A stretch of DNA of 20,786 nt from an uncultured Bacteroidota bacterium (GTDB lineage Bacteria > Bacteroidota > Bacteroidia > UBA7662), in NCBI GenBank assembly GCA_903856555.1, contig CAIOCC010000137.1:1-20786 (forward strand), written 5' to 3'. Made by a program: the position numbers and the translations under genes. This document shows, piece by piece, positions 7,332 through 15,247 of the stretch. A model generated the notes under the pieces. It did no database searches. It saw nothing but the letters and a program-made list of their open reading frames with translations, and was not told the origin of the DNA. Positions within the stretch are counted from its first letter, which is position 1. Every line of letters starts with the position of its first letter.

Positions 7332-8352
7332 AGGCCTTGATCTTGGGGTGGATCATGCTGAACCATAGGGGCGGTATCAATACAGGAACAATCAAACCGG
7401 CATAACCCCCGGGAAGGGTGGGGCCATCATCGTGGGTTTTGAGTTGATAATAGGGTTTGCCACCGTACATATGATGATCGGCATGCCGGCTCAAGTCGTA
7501 GAGCATAAAACGGCTAAAAGGCTTGTCGCTTTGCCAGGCATGATGGGCGCGGACCCTTTCGTTTTCGGCGCGCTCCAGTCCGTAATGTTCAATATAATTG
7601 GTGTATTCCAAGAGTAGATCCGCGAACAGGGCCTGACCGACATAGACCATGGCCAGCAGAGGATGAATCCACCCAAGAACTCCCAGCAAAGGAATTTGCA
7701 ACAAAGTGTTACGAACCATCGCATTCCCGGCCCCGTAGGGTGTTCGGCCCGACTTGCGTAGTCTTTCGGCTTCCGATTCAAGGGATTGCATCCATTGACC
7801 TCGGATGCTCCGTACCAAAAAGCGATAAAAATGCTCCCCGTACCGGGCCGAAGCATGATCCAGGGAGGTTGCGACATGTCGATGATGAACTCGCAGATGG
7901 TCAATTGCAAAATAAGGATTCATCACCAAAAACAGCAGGAAATCCCCGGCTCTTTTCCAGGCCGTCTCCTTGCGGTGAATCATTTCGTGGGCTGCAACAA
8001 TGCCCATGGAGCCGCTCGAAAAACCCGTGGATAACACCGCGCCAACCAACGCAGATCCCTCCAAAACACCGTTGTAAGTACCCCATAACAAGGTCCCTAT
8101 CCCTGCCAGAACCATGGGTATCGCCAACAAAACATACAAATCAGGAAGGCTGTTTTCTGTCGCCGAATCGTTGTTGCGGCGTTGACCCAAGATCCACTCC
8201 AACGAGTTTACGACCACCAATACAAAGATGACATTGGACCAGGCCCAAGCTCCTCCCATCGTATTGCCCCACACGGTGATGAGTCCCGGAACCAGGGTCA
8301 AAGCATAGGCGTAGGAACGGTTACGGTTGTTGGTTGTTGGGGAATTCATCAT
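7300..8352 (-). CDS. AlkB-type non-haem di-iron membrane hydroxylase (alkane 1-monooxygenase family)
   Basis: Integral membrane fatty-acid-desaturase-fold enzyme, 350 aa. All His boxes of the AlkB family are visible: HEMIHRK (122-128), HLRVHHRHVAT (152-162), the AlkB-specific NYIEHYGL (252-259) and LSRHADHHMYGGKPYYQL (287-304). Hydrophobic segments near 15-29, 40-55, 70-90, 97-118, 138-150, 216-246 and 316-334 fit the usual six-helix topology. The family terminally hydroxylates alkanes or related hydrophobic chains using O2 and electrons from rubredoxin; no rubredoxin or reductase gene is in the window, so the substrate is open. The gene starts 9 bp after the DUF1801 stop, suggesting co-transcription. 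Two ATGs in tandem (8352 and 8349) are possible starts. It overlaps the FKBP gene tail to tail. Confidence 0.92.
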   Translation of the reverse strand: MMNSPTTNNRNRSYAYALTLVPGLITVWGNTMGGAWAWSNVIFVLVVVNSLEWILGQRRNNDSATENSLPDLYVLLAIPMVLAGIGTLLWGTYNGVLEGSALVGAVLSTGFSSGSMGIVAAHEMIHRKETAWKRAGDFLLFLVMNPYFAIDHLRVHHRHVATSLDHASARYGEHFYRFLVRSIRGQWMQSLESEAERLRKSGRTPYGAGNAMVRNTLLQIPLLGVLGWIHPLLAMVYVGQALFADLLLEYTNYIEHYGLERAENERVRAHHAWQSDKPFSRFMLYDLSRHADHHMYGGKPYYQLKTHDDGPTLPGGYAGLIVPVLIPPLWFSMIHPKIKAFNALRSTATT

Positions 8353-8361
8353 GGAGAAGAA

Positions 8362-8802
8362 TTAGGCGTTGTATTTCTTTTGGAGGAAAGCCATCGTGGC
8401 TTTCATGATCTTGCTAAGTACGGCGGTATCGATATCGGCTAGTTTCTGGATATACAAGCAGGCTTTGGCCGCCTTGAATTTGCCAAGGCCCTCCAACAGC
8501 GGGGCATGCTCCGGCTCCCCGGTGTAGACGTACAGCGAGATGGCCGCTTTGCGTGGTGAAAATCCCAGCAGGAACCAGTCGCCTTCTTGACGGCTTTTTT
8601 CGGATTTGTAGTGGTAGGATCCAAAGCCAATCATGCTGGCACCCCACATTTTGGGCGGGCAACCGCTGACTTTTTCCATCAAAGCGATGAGGTCCAGGCT
8701 GTCTTGTCGCTTTTGGTCGGTTTGAGCAAACTGCTCCACAAAGGCCAGAACATCGGCGTCATGGACCCTGGTTTTGAGAACGTTGTTGGTGGACTTGGCC
8801 AT
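8362..8802 (-). CDS. DUF1801 domain-containing protein
   Basis: Small cytoplasmic protein of 146 aa with the DUF1801 (YdhG-like) fold signature: PPKMWGASMIGFGSYHYKS (49-67) followed by GDWFLLGFSPRKAAISLYVY (74-93) and a Lys-rich C-terminal helix region containing ACLYIQKLADID. No signal peptide or membrane segment is seen. The length matches single-domain members. The biochemical role of the family is not established; it is often found as a short soluble partner-less protein. It lies 9 bp upstream of the alkB-type hydroxylase gene in the same direction, so the two are probably co-transcribed, but a functional link is only inferred. Confidence 0.85.
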   Translation of the reverse strand: MAKSTNNVLKTRVHDADVLAFVEQFAQTDQKRQDSLDLIALMEKVSGCPPKMWGASMIGFGSYHYKSEKSRQEGDWFLLGFSPRKAAISLYVYTGEPEHAPLLEGLGKFKAAKACLYIQKLADIDTAVLSKIMKATMAFLQKKYNA

Positions 8803-8823
8803 ACCACGAATTTAAGACCAAAG

Positions 8824-8848
8824 CCCTGGATTCCTGGCTAGGAAAGGG
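8824..8848 (-). terminator. Weak hairpin between dehydrogenase and DUF1801 genes
   Basis: CCCT (8824-8827) pairs with AGGG (8845-8848) and TTCCT (8831-8835) with AGGAA (8840-8844), around a 4-nt loop, with a 3-nt bulge. The minus-strand transcript has no clear T-run directly after it, so termination is only possible. Confidence 0.3.
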
Positions 8849-8870
8849 AGTAGTCTGTGGGTTGACTGCG

Positions 8871-8930
8871 TTAGGGGGGCTTTGCGGGAGTTGGCTTCGC
8901 CGAGGTTGGCTTCTAGCGGATTGGCTTCGT
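8871..8930 (-). repeat. 15-bp tandem repeat across the dehydrogenase stop codon
   Basis: Read on the minus strand from 8930, four 15-nt units share the core AAGCCa at codons 2-3: units 8930-8916, 8915-8901, 8900-8886 and 8885-8871. The second unit begins with TAG, the annotated stop. Beyond it the same frame stays open through KPTSAKPTPAKPP to TAA at 8873-8871. Confidence 0.75.
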
Positions 8931-9887
8931 TGATTGTTGGAGGTGGGTGAGGATTTTGTCGGCCAGGACCTCGGAGATGGCTCGATAGGATTCCACGGTC
9001 CAACCGGCGACATGGGGGCTGACCACAACCCGGGGATGGGCCAAAAGACGATCCATCCATTCCTTGTCCCAGTTTTGGGGATTTTCAATGGGTAAAGTGT
9101 CCAAGCAGGCTCCCTCCAAGACATTCTGCTCCAGGGCCTGGACCAGGTCCGGCAGGTTGACCATAGGACCCCTGGCGGCATTGACCAATAATTTGAGTTG
9201 ACGAAATCGCCGGAGGGTATCCCTTTGGACCAAGTTGCGAGTCAGGTCGGTCAGAGGGGCATGCAGGGTTAGAATTTGAGCCTCGTTGTAGATTTCTTCC
9301 ATGGTGGATTCGATGATCAAGGGTTGATCGGTCGAGGCATAACCATGTTGGTACTTGTCGTAAACCAAGACTTTGCAACCCATGGCTGCCAAGAGACGGG
9401 CGGTTTGGGACCCGTTATGGCCGTAGCCAATCAAGCCCACCACCGAACCAGCCAGCTGACGGCCCCTGTTTCCCTCTCGGTCCCAGAGGCCCTCTCGGAT
9501 TTCTTGATTTCCTTGGTTGAGGCGGTTGAGCCAGGCCAAAATCATGGCCAAAACATGTTCGGCAACGGCCAGGCGATTTCCTTCCGAGGCGTGGATTAAT
9601 GCAATGTTATTTTTGGCGGCAAAATCCGTATCAATGCCATCGCATCCGGATCCTGCGCGGGCAATCCAGCGCAAATTCACCGCGCGGGACAAGGCAGCAG
9701 CGTTCAACTTCATCTTGGATCGAACCACCAAGCCATGCACCGGTAAATCGGTCCGCCCCAGCGCCTCCAAAATCTCCTCAGCATCTGCGTTGGATCCATC
9801 CAAAACCTCGCAAAGACCCGATTCCTGAAGGCGTTCTGGAAGCAGCGGATGAACCGCATCCAAAATCATAACACGATGGATATTCAT
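8913..9887 (-). CDS. D-isomer-specific 2-hydroxyacid dehydrogenase (phosphoglycerate dehydrogenase-like)
   Basis: NAD(P)-dependent oxidoreductase of the SerA/LdhA family, 324 aa. The Rossmann loop GLIGYGHNGSQTA is at 151-163, with an acidic residue (Asp177 in VYDKY) at the end of the second strand that favours NAD. Catalytic residues are placed as Arg239 (NAARG), Glu268 (LPIENP) and His292 (SPHVAGW). The substrate-side loop RWIARAGSGCDGID is at 73-86. Length and lack of an ACT domain fit the short 3-phosphoglycerate dehydrogenase-like forms, so a role in serine synthesis is likely, but other 2-hydroxyacids cannot be excluded. It starts 3 bp after the rsmA stop, indicating one transcript. The TAG stop lies inside a 15-bp tandem repeat whose frame stays open for 13 more codons, so the C-terminus may have been shortened recently. 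Confidence 0.9.
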   Translation of the reverse strand: MNIHRVMILDAVHPLLPERLQESGLCEVLDGSNADAEEILEALGRTDLPVHGLVVRSKMKLNAAALSRAVNLRWIARAGSGCDGIDTDFAAKNNIALIHASEGNRLAVAEHVLAMILAWLNRLNQGNQEIREGLWDREGNRGRQLAGSVVGLIGYGHNGSQTARLLAAMGCKVLVYDKYQHGYASTDQPLIIESTMEEIYNEAQILTLHAPLTDLTRNLVQRDTLRRFRQLKLLVNAARGPMVNLPDLVQALEQNVLEGACLDTLPIENPQNWDKEWMDRLLAHPRVVVSPHVAGWTVESYRAISEVLADKILTHLQQSTKPIR

Positions 9888-9890
9888 TGA

Positions 9891-10754
9891 TTAGGTTGAT
9901 GCCTTTTGATCAAATAAGGCTTCTTCGATGGCTTGGGTGAGCTCTACGAATGCCTGCACGGGTAATTGCTCTGCGCGCAGGTGAAGGATGTTCATGCGGT
10001 CTTGGTATCCTTCGGGCAAAACCTGCCCCAAGGCATTGGATAACATTTTGCGTCGTTGATTAAAAGCGGCTTTGACGACCCTGAATAACAAGCGGTGATC
10101 GCAGGCCGGTGGATTCCAACGATTTTTGAGTCGCAGGACCCCTGATTTGACTTTGGGGGGCGGAAAGAAAGATCCTTCGTTGACGGTAAATAGGTATTGG
10201 GTTTCAAAAAAAGCCTGTGTCAAAACGCTGGTAATGCCGTAGACCTTGTTGCCGTGGACGGAGCAAATACGCTGAGCCACTTCGCGCTGAAACATGCCAA
10301 CGCATTCACCGACCACGGCATGATGCTCCAAGACCTTGAAAACAATTTCGGTGCTGATATGGTAAGGAAAATTCCCAACAACCCCCCAACAGGCTTTGTT
10401 CTTTCCTGGGTCTTGTTCCGAATCAAGGGTTACCGCAGGGCCGGTATCGCCGGTATCGCCGGTATCCCCGGGGCAGGGCAAGGGATTCCAACGAAGAAAA
10501 TCCCCGACCATTTGTTCGGGTTGGGCGAGTTGGTGTTCCAGCAGGTATTGGATGGACTCTTGGTCCACCTCGGCCAGCCACAAACGGTAGGGAAGTTTGA
10601 GCAGGTGTTGGGTGAGTTGACCGGTTCCAGGCCCGATTTCAAGCAGGTTGGGGTAGTCGCCCCAGCCCGTGAGGGATAGCGCGACCTTTTCGGCAAGTCG
10701 CACATCGGTCAGAAAATGCTGACCCAGTTGCTTTTTGGGGCGAACGCGGTCCAT
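9891..10754 (-). CDS. rsmA: 16S rRNA (adenine1518-N6/adenine1519-N6)-dimethyltransferase RsmA (KsgA)
   Basis: SAM-dependent rRNA methyltransferase that dimethylates two adjacent adenines in the helix 45 loop of 16S rRNA during small-subunit maturation. The protein is 287 aa. It begins with the family signature VRPKKQLGQHFLTD (4-17), has the SAM loop LEIGPGTGQLT (38-48), the catalytic NFPYHIS (128-134) and the C-terminal VVKAAFNQRRKMLSNAL (226-242). A low-complexity insert with GDTGDTGDTG lies between about residues 92 and 120, just before NFPY, where the family normally has a short loop. The start ATG is the only one compatible with the conserved N-terminus. The gene is followed after 3 bp by the dehydrogenase and is divergent from purK. 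Function is secure; the insert is unusual. Confidence 0.95.
   Translation of the reverse strand: MDRVRPKKQLGQHFLTDVRLAEKVALSLTGWGDYPNLLEIGPGTGQLTQHLLKLPYRLWLAEVDQESIQYLLEHQLAQPEQMVGDFLRWNPLPCPGDTGDTGDTGPAVTLDSEQDPGKNKACWGVVGNFPYHISTEIVFKVLEHHAVVGECVGMFQREVAQRICSVHGNKVYGITSVLTQAFFETQYLFTVNEGSFFPPPKVKSGVLRLKNRWNPPACDHRLLFRVVKAAFNQRRKMLSNALGQVLPEGYQDRMNILHLRAEQLPVQAFVELTQAIEEALFDQKAST
10443..10469. repeat. 9-bp tandem repeat inside rsmA (Gly-Asp-Thr codons)
   Basis: Three 9-bp units on the plus strand, ggtatcgcc at 10443-10451 and 10452-10460 and ggtatcccc at 10461-10469, encode the GDTGDTGDTG stretch of RsmA on the minus strand. Any gain or loss of one unit keeps the frame. Confidence 0.9.
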
Positions 10755-10772
10755 GGCCCGGCTAAAATAGGT

Positions 10773-10780
10773 TAATTTTG
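10773..10780 (+). promoter_or_regulatory. purK: Bacteroidota -7 box for purKE (TAATTTTG)
   Basis: TAATTTTG matches TAnnTTTG perfectly in the 74-bp gap between rsmA and purK, about 49 bp upstream of the purK ATG. No clear -33 element was seen. On the opposite strand a near-match (TATTTTAG) sits before rsmA. Confidence 0.55.
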
Positions 10781-10828
10781 GGCTGTGGAATCGTTTTTGC
10801 CCTTCGTTTCCTGTTCCCCATCGGCTTT

Positions 10829-12025
10829 ATGAGCAAGGTACAGGCCCAACACAAGGTCCTAGGCGTCTTGGGAGGCGGACAATTGGGAAGCATGATGCTG
10901 GATCCGATTCACCGACTCGGACTCCAAGCACGTTTCATGGACCCTGATCCCCTGGCCCCGGTGGCCATGCGCTTTCCATCGGCGGTTTGTGCCCCCTTTT
11001 CCGACGCCCAGGCCGTTTTGGATTTTGGACGGGGTTGCGATGTCTTGACCTACGAGTTGGAAGCCGTCCATGCGGGCGCCTTGGCTCAATTGGAAGGGGA
11101 GGGCATCGAAGTTTGGCACCGCCCCGAAATCCTCGCCCTTCTTCAGAACAAGATTTCCCAAAAGGAATTTTATGTACGGGAAGGATTGCCGACGGCTCCT
11201 TTTCGGAGCTTTGAGCGTCTCGATGAACTCAAGGCGTTTTGGCGAATGCCCGAAGGGGAAATGGCCGGTTTATTCCATCCATCGGCGGTCTGGAAGGCGG
11301 CCCGTGGGGGTTACGATGGCAAAGGTGTTCAAATCTTGGGTTCGTTGGAGGACTTGGTTGATTTGCCCGATACGCCTGCATTGTTGGAACAAAAGATTGA
11401 CATCGCTCTTGAATTAGCGGTGATTACGGTTCGGGATCAAAAGGGGAATATTCGCTGTTACGATCCATGCTTGATGCATTTTGATCCCCGGGCGAATTTG
11501 GTCAGCCGGGTTATGGCGGGCTCTGCGGTGGAAACCGAGGCCCTCTTGCCCAACCATTTGCGTTCCCAAGCCATGGAAATGGCTGCAGCGGTGGCCGAAG
11601 GTTTGGGCACGGTCGGCGTTCTGGCGGTCGAGTTTTTGCTGGATACCCAAGGCCGTCTTTTGGTGAACGAGTCCGCGCCGCGGCCCCATAATTCCGGACA
11701 CTACACGATTGAGGCTGCTCATTGCTCTCAATTTGAGCAGCATATCCGTGCCGTGATGGGCTGGCCGCTGGGTGATACATCCCTGCGCTCTGCCGCGGTC
11801 ATGGTCAATTTGGTAGGGGCAGAAGGTTTCCGTGGGCCCGTGGTTTACCCGGGTTTGGATCAGGTTTTGTCCTTGCCAGGGGTTTTTGTTCATCTTTATG
11901 GTAAAGCCGAAACCCGCCCCTTCCGCAAAATGGGGCATGTGACCGTGGTGCACCCGGATCTCGCCGTCGCAAATCAAATAGCCGACCGTGTTGAAGCATG
12001 TCTACGCATCGAAGCTGGAAATTGA
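10829..12025 (+). CDS. purK: 5-(carboxyamino)imidazole ribonucleotide synthase PurK
   Basis: ATP-grasp enzyme that carboxylates AIR with bicarbonate and ATP to give N5-CAIR in de novo purine synthesis; cytoplasmic. The ATG at 10829 gives 398 aa and starts MSKVQAQHKVLGVLGGGQLGSMM, matching the family's GGGQLG N-terminus. An in-frame TTG at 10778 would add 17 residues but overlaps the predicted -7 promoter box, so it was not used. Further motifs: SQKEFYVREGLPTAPF (substrate side), VWKAARGGYDGKGVQI (ATP-grasp Gly-rich loop), and NESAPRPHNSGHYTIEA (PurK metal/nucleotide site). purE follows after 49 bp on the same strand, the usual pairing. Length is slightly above the roughly 355-390 aa norm. Confidence 0.95.
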   Translation: MSKVQAQHKVLGVLGGGQLGSMMLDPIHRLGLQARFMDPDPLAPVAMRFPSAVCAPFSDAQAVLDFGRGCDVLTYELEAVHAGALAQLEGEGIEVWHRPEILALLQNKISQKEFYVREGLPTAPFRSFERLDELKAFWRMPEGEMAGLFHPSAVWKAARGGYDGKGVQILGSLEDLVDLPDTPALLEQKIDIALELAVITVRDQKGNIRCYDPCLMHFDPRANLVSRVMAGSAVETEALLPNHLRSQAMEMAAAVAEGLGTVGVLAVEFLLDTQGRLLVNESAPRPHNSGHYTIEAAHCSQFEQHIRAVMGWPLGDTSLRSAAVMVNLVGAEGFRGPVVYPGLDQVLSLPGVFVHLYGKAETRPFRKMGHVTVVHPDLAVANQIADRVEACLRIEAGN

Positions 12026-12074
12026 TTGGAACCTTCAAATTTTCTTTGAACCTTACGCTGTAAACAACCAACCC

Positions 12075-12611
12075 ATGAGCCCATCCACCCCCCCATCACC
12101 TGCCGAAGTAGCCATTGTTATGGGAAGTACCTCGGACTTGGAGGTTATGCACAAAGCGGCCGAAGTCTTGGAGTTTTTTGGCGTTGCCTACGAATTGCAT
12201 GTCTTGTCTGCGCACCGAACCCCCGACCGCATGACGGCATATGCCAAGGAAGCGGCGGGTCGTGGTCTTCGGGTTTTGGTGGCTGGGGCAGGAGGTGCGG
12301 CCCATTTGCCCGGGATGCTGGCTGCCTCGACTCCATTGCCGGTTGTTGGCGTTCCGGTTCGGTCTTCCAACTCCATCGATGGTTGGGATTCCTTGTTATC
12401 CATTTTGCAAATGCCTACCGGTGTGCCGGTGGCTACCGTGGCCGTGAATGGCGCGGCCAATGCGGGCCTCCTCGCCGTTCAGATTTTGGCGACTTCCAAA
12501 CCTGGACTCCTTGCGGCGATGCAGGCTTATAAACAGAAAATGCACGACGATGTCACCGCCAAGGACCGTGAATTGCAGGCCATGGGCTGGGAAGCCTGGC
12601 TCAAAAAGTAA
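12075..12611 (+). CDS. purE: N5-carboxyaminoimidazole ribonucleotide mutase PurE (class I)
   Basis: Converts N5-CAIR from PurK into CAIR; forms an octamer in the cytoplasm. The chosen ATG at 12075 gives 178 aa and places the P-loop-like VAIVMGSTSDLEVM near the N-terminus, as in the family. The in-frame ATG at 11988 overlaps the purK end and would add a 29-residue segment not typical of PurE. Conserved motifs: SAHRTPDRM (catalytic His), AGAGGAAHLPGMLAA, and PVRSSNSIDGWDSLLSILQMPTGVPVATVAVNGAANAGLLA in the order expected for class I. Pairing with purK in the same operon supports the N5-CAIR route rather than the direct class II AIR carboxylase. The 3' end overlaps the convergent usher-like gene by 11 bp. 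Confidence 0.95.
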   Translation: MSPSTPPSPAEVAIVMGSTSDLEVMHKAAEVLEFFGVAYELHVLSAHRTPDRMTAYAKEAAGRGLRVLVAGAGGAAHLPGMLAASTPLPVVGVPVRSSNSIDGWDSLLSILQMPTGVPVATVAVNGAANAGLLAVQILATSKPGLLAAMQAYKQKMHDDVTAKDRELQAMGWEAWLKK

Positions 12612-15237
12612 GACCGTCGTTCGGTTCCAGTCGAAACACCGCTTCGCCCGTTTCTTTTTGGCGTAGGTCCATCATCTGTGGGCGGCATTGATAGGGCAGT
12701 CCATCTTGTTTTAGAAGGGGCCCTACCAAGTAGAGGCCCGGGGTCAAATCATTGAATTCAAAGTAACCATCGCTCAAGGTTCGTGTTTTTTGGGCTTTAT
12801 TCGAATCACCCAAAAATTTTAAAGCCTCCCCATCTTGGAGTATAGAATCGACCGCTTGAAATACTTCCCTTTCCAATCGAAGGGCATAAATCAGAATCCC
12901 ACCTGCTTCGCTGCCAGGGGGTCTTGGGGGTCGTTCCTTGGTTGGGATTTCAAATTGGACGGTCCCATAGATTTGTCGGCTCCGCAAAAGGGCGACACGG
13001 TATTTGGCCGTGGAGTTTGGTAGCGAGACCAATTCCAACTCCTTTTGATCGCTAACCCAACCAGGACTGAGCATGGTTTGAGGCGTTAATCGTATTCGCA
13101 GTCGGCTATGGTTTGGAAAGGGTCCGAGGAGTGCTGACCCATTGTCCATCATTTGATAAGGGATGCCGGCAGGGACCTCAAATCCCCCTGTGGCATCCAA
13201 AACGGCTTCATCGGGTTCCTTGGCTTTGTTATGGTTTCGATCCTCAAACCACTCAAGGTGTATGAAGGACAAACCATTGGCGGCCATGAGCGGGTATTGG
13301 TTTGGTTGATGCGGTAACATAAATTGTCCTTTGCACTCCCAGCGTGTCTTTTGATCATGGAGGCTGACTCGTAGAGCCCTACTTCCTTGAAGGCCTATCC
13401 ATTTCCACTCAAAGGACCAAGTTGAATGGATGGTATTCGCAAAAGCGCCGGGGGTAGCAATGGGATTTGAAGTTGAATAAGTAACATTGAAATGATGACC
13501 CGAGCGCAAATGACATTGCAAGAAGGCCTGCCAGCTTTGTCGTTGACCGCTAATTTGGTACACCATGGAGGCGGGAGATCGCTTGGGTTGAATTCGACCC
13601 TGCCAGGATAGCCTTCCTTCGGGTAAGCTCCAAAACCAAAGCTGTCCCCATGCTTCAAATTGCATGAGCCCATGCGCATTCTTGCGATCGAAAAATCCTC
13701 GCTTTGGCCCCAGAAGAGGGGTTTCCAAGCGGAGCATTTTGAGCCCATATCCTCTTGGGAGGCTCCATTGAGCAAGGAAGTCCAAATGCTCCCGTGGAGT
13801 CCAATCGGGTCCTAACCCAGGGCTCGTGCGGAAAGCCCGCTGAAGGTTCCTCCTTTGATGCCTCAGAGTCCCTTGGAAATGGTTGCTGAGATGGAGATGA
13901 ACTTGTTGTTGAAACTGCTGCAGGTTGTTGGTGAGGGTCCAGCTTGTTTGGCCATACAGGTATCGCCCCGCTGTCCATGCTCCGGCCCATGTTAACATCC
14001 AGCCAGCTTGCCTTGGTATTTCACTCCTGGGCTCTAGTAGAATTTCTGTACGCAGACTTAGGAAGGGATTGAAGCCGTAACCCAAGAATCCGCTCGTCTT
14101 GAACCGATCGGAAATTTCATACCCGTAATTCCAACGTTTTGGCGGAATCATACCCATTGGAATATTCCACATCAAACGATGATTCGAAATCCCTCCCCAT
14201 GGATTTAGACGACGGTAGTCAATTCGGTTGTTTCCAGGAAGAAGATGAACGATGATAGGTTTTTTGGAGGCGGCAGGGATGGTTGCCCCGTGGTTTAAGG
14301 ACCATTCGGCCAGTCCATCCGGAGGAAGCCATCGTCGTGAGTGGATTCCAGAAGGCGTCACAAAGTCAATGGTACGGTTCATAAGGGAGTTGCTACCCGA
14401 AATTTTCCATGGACCCGAGACCGAGTAGGGAGAAATCAAACAATTGATTTGGTGTTGGCGACCCCAGGCCCATTGCAGCTCCAGGCCCGGCCAGGCATTG
14501 TCAAATCGGTTCAAGGACGCCGTTGCCGATCCGAATAACCTGAATCCCATGAATCCGGCATGGCCCACAGCCTCCCATTGAAGGGCGGCTCGATTGAATT
14601 CCTCTTCGAGATTGATTTGATAGCTCCCTGTCCATGTAGAAATTTCGAAGGACTTGCTCGATAGGCTCGTGCGTTCTATTTTTTCAATGTTATTTCTCAG
14701 GCTCTCCGAAGTCTTAGTGTTCGATTTACTCCAACGGGAGTTATAATCAAACCACTGCCGTACCGGCGCCAAGGTCGCTCCTTCAAAATCGAGTTCCAAG
14801 GCCTGTTCTCTAAAGCGAGCCGTTAATCCGTACTCTTTTTCAATCCATAAACCGTTGACCCAGACGCATGAACGATCATCGATGATCAGGTTTTGTGTCG
14901 CATTTATTTTGGTGCCGGTTTGAAAATCAAAACGCTTGGCCTCCCATCGCCTGGATCGTAGGGGTGAATACCCCTTAAGGATCGTATCAAGGGCATTGGG
15001 GCCTCGATTGACAAGGAGCTTTTGATAAGTGAACCCACCCTGATCCAACCAATCTTTGAGCGGAAACCAACAGTGGTTCCCTGCTTTGAGGACCGTCAGC
15101 CAACCTACGCTGTACCCTGAGTAACGGGTGAAGGCTTGGTATTCCACGGCATCTTGAAAGGAAGGCGAGGAGATTAAGGAGTCGCTTTGACTTGATAGGG
15201 CCGCAACGCACAAGGCGAAACATTCAGGAAGGGTCAT
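12601..15237 (-). CDS. Usher-like outer-membrane protein of a chaperone-usher-type fimbrial cluster
   Basis: Large secreted protein, 878 aa from the ATG at 15237; an upstream in-frame ATG at 15297 would give 898 aa but would overlap the chaperone gene by 50 bp. The N-terminus (LPECFALCVAALSS) is a weak signal-peptide-like segment. The centre resembles usher/TcfC-like barrels: VHLLPGNNRIDYRRLNPWGG followed by W- and Y-rich alternating strands (YGYEISDRF, LGYGFNPFLSLRTEILLEP). The C-terminal third changes to Ig-like modules: one with an Asp/Asn-rich segment WFEDRNHNKAKEPDEAVLD (about 663-681), like SdrD-B calcium loops, and one ending SDGYFEFNDLTPGLYLVG (about 822-839), like CarboxypepD_reg/CnaB repeats. 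It would translocate and assemble the subunits encoded upstream. Family assignment rests on pattern and context; direct similarity to FimD is weak. Confidence 0.68.
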   Translation of the reverse strand: MTLPECFALCVAALSSQSDSLISSPSFQDAVEYQAFTRYSGYSVGWLTVLKAGNHCWFPLKDWLDQGGFTYQKLLVNRGPNALDTILKGYSPLRSRRWEAKRFDFQTGTKINATQNLIIDDRSCVWVNGLWIEKEYGLTARFREQALELDFEGATLAPVRQWFDYNSRWSKSNTKTSESLRNNIEKIERTSLSSKSFEISTWTGSYQINLEEEFNRAALQWEAVGHAGFMGFRLFGSATASLNRFDNAWPGLELQWAWGRQHQINCLISPYSVSGPWKISGSNSLMNRTIDFVTPSGIHSRRWLPPDGLAEWSLNHGATIPAASKKPIIVHLLPGNNRIDYRRLNPWGGISNHRLMWNIPMGMIPPKRWNYGYEISDRFKTSGFLGYGFNPFLSLRTEILLEPRSEIPRQAGWMLTWAGAWTAGRYLYGQTSWTLTNNLQQFQQQVHLHLSNHFQGTLRHQRRNLQRAFRTSPGLGPDWTPREHLDFLAQWSLPRGYGLKMLRLETPLLGPKRGFFDRKNAHGLMQFEAWGQLWFWSLPEGRLSWQGRIQPKRSPASMVYQISGQRQSWQAFLQCHLRSGHHFNVTYSTSNPIATPGAFANTIHSTWSFEWKWIGLQGSRALRVSLHDQKTRWECKGQFMLPHQPNQYPLMAANGLSFIHLEWFEDRNHNKAKEPDEAVLDATGGFEVPAGIPYQMMDNGSALLGPFPNHSRLRIRLTPQTMLSPGWVSDQKELELVSLPNSTAKYRVALLRSRQIYGTVQFEIPTKERPPRPPGSEAGGILIYALRLEREVFQAVDSILQDGEALKFLGDSNKAQKTRTLSDGYFEFNDLTPGLYLVGPLLKQDGLPYQCRPQMMDLRQKETGEAVFRLEPNDGLTF

Positions 15238-15247
15238 GAAGCTTAAA

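Noticed and set aside
8871..8930. 15-bp repeats as a CRISPR array
   Set aside because: Units are too short and directly abutting, with no spacers; it is a simple coding tandem repeat.
10778..10828. TTG-initiated N-terminal extension of purK
   Set aside because: The extension overlaps the TAnnTTTG box and lies before the family's normal start; ATG at 10829 fits better.
11988..12074. Longer purE start overlapping purK
   Set aside because: Adds a 29-residue segment not expected for PurE; ATG at 12075 fits the family.
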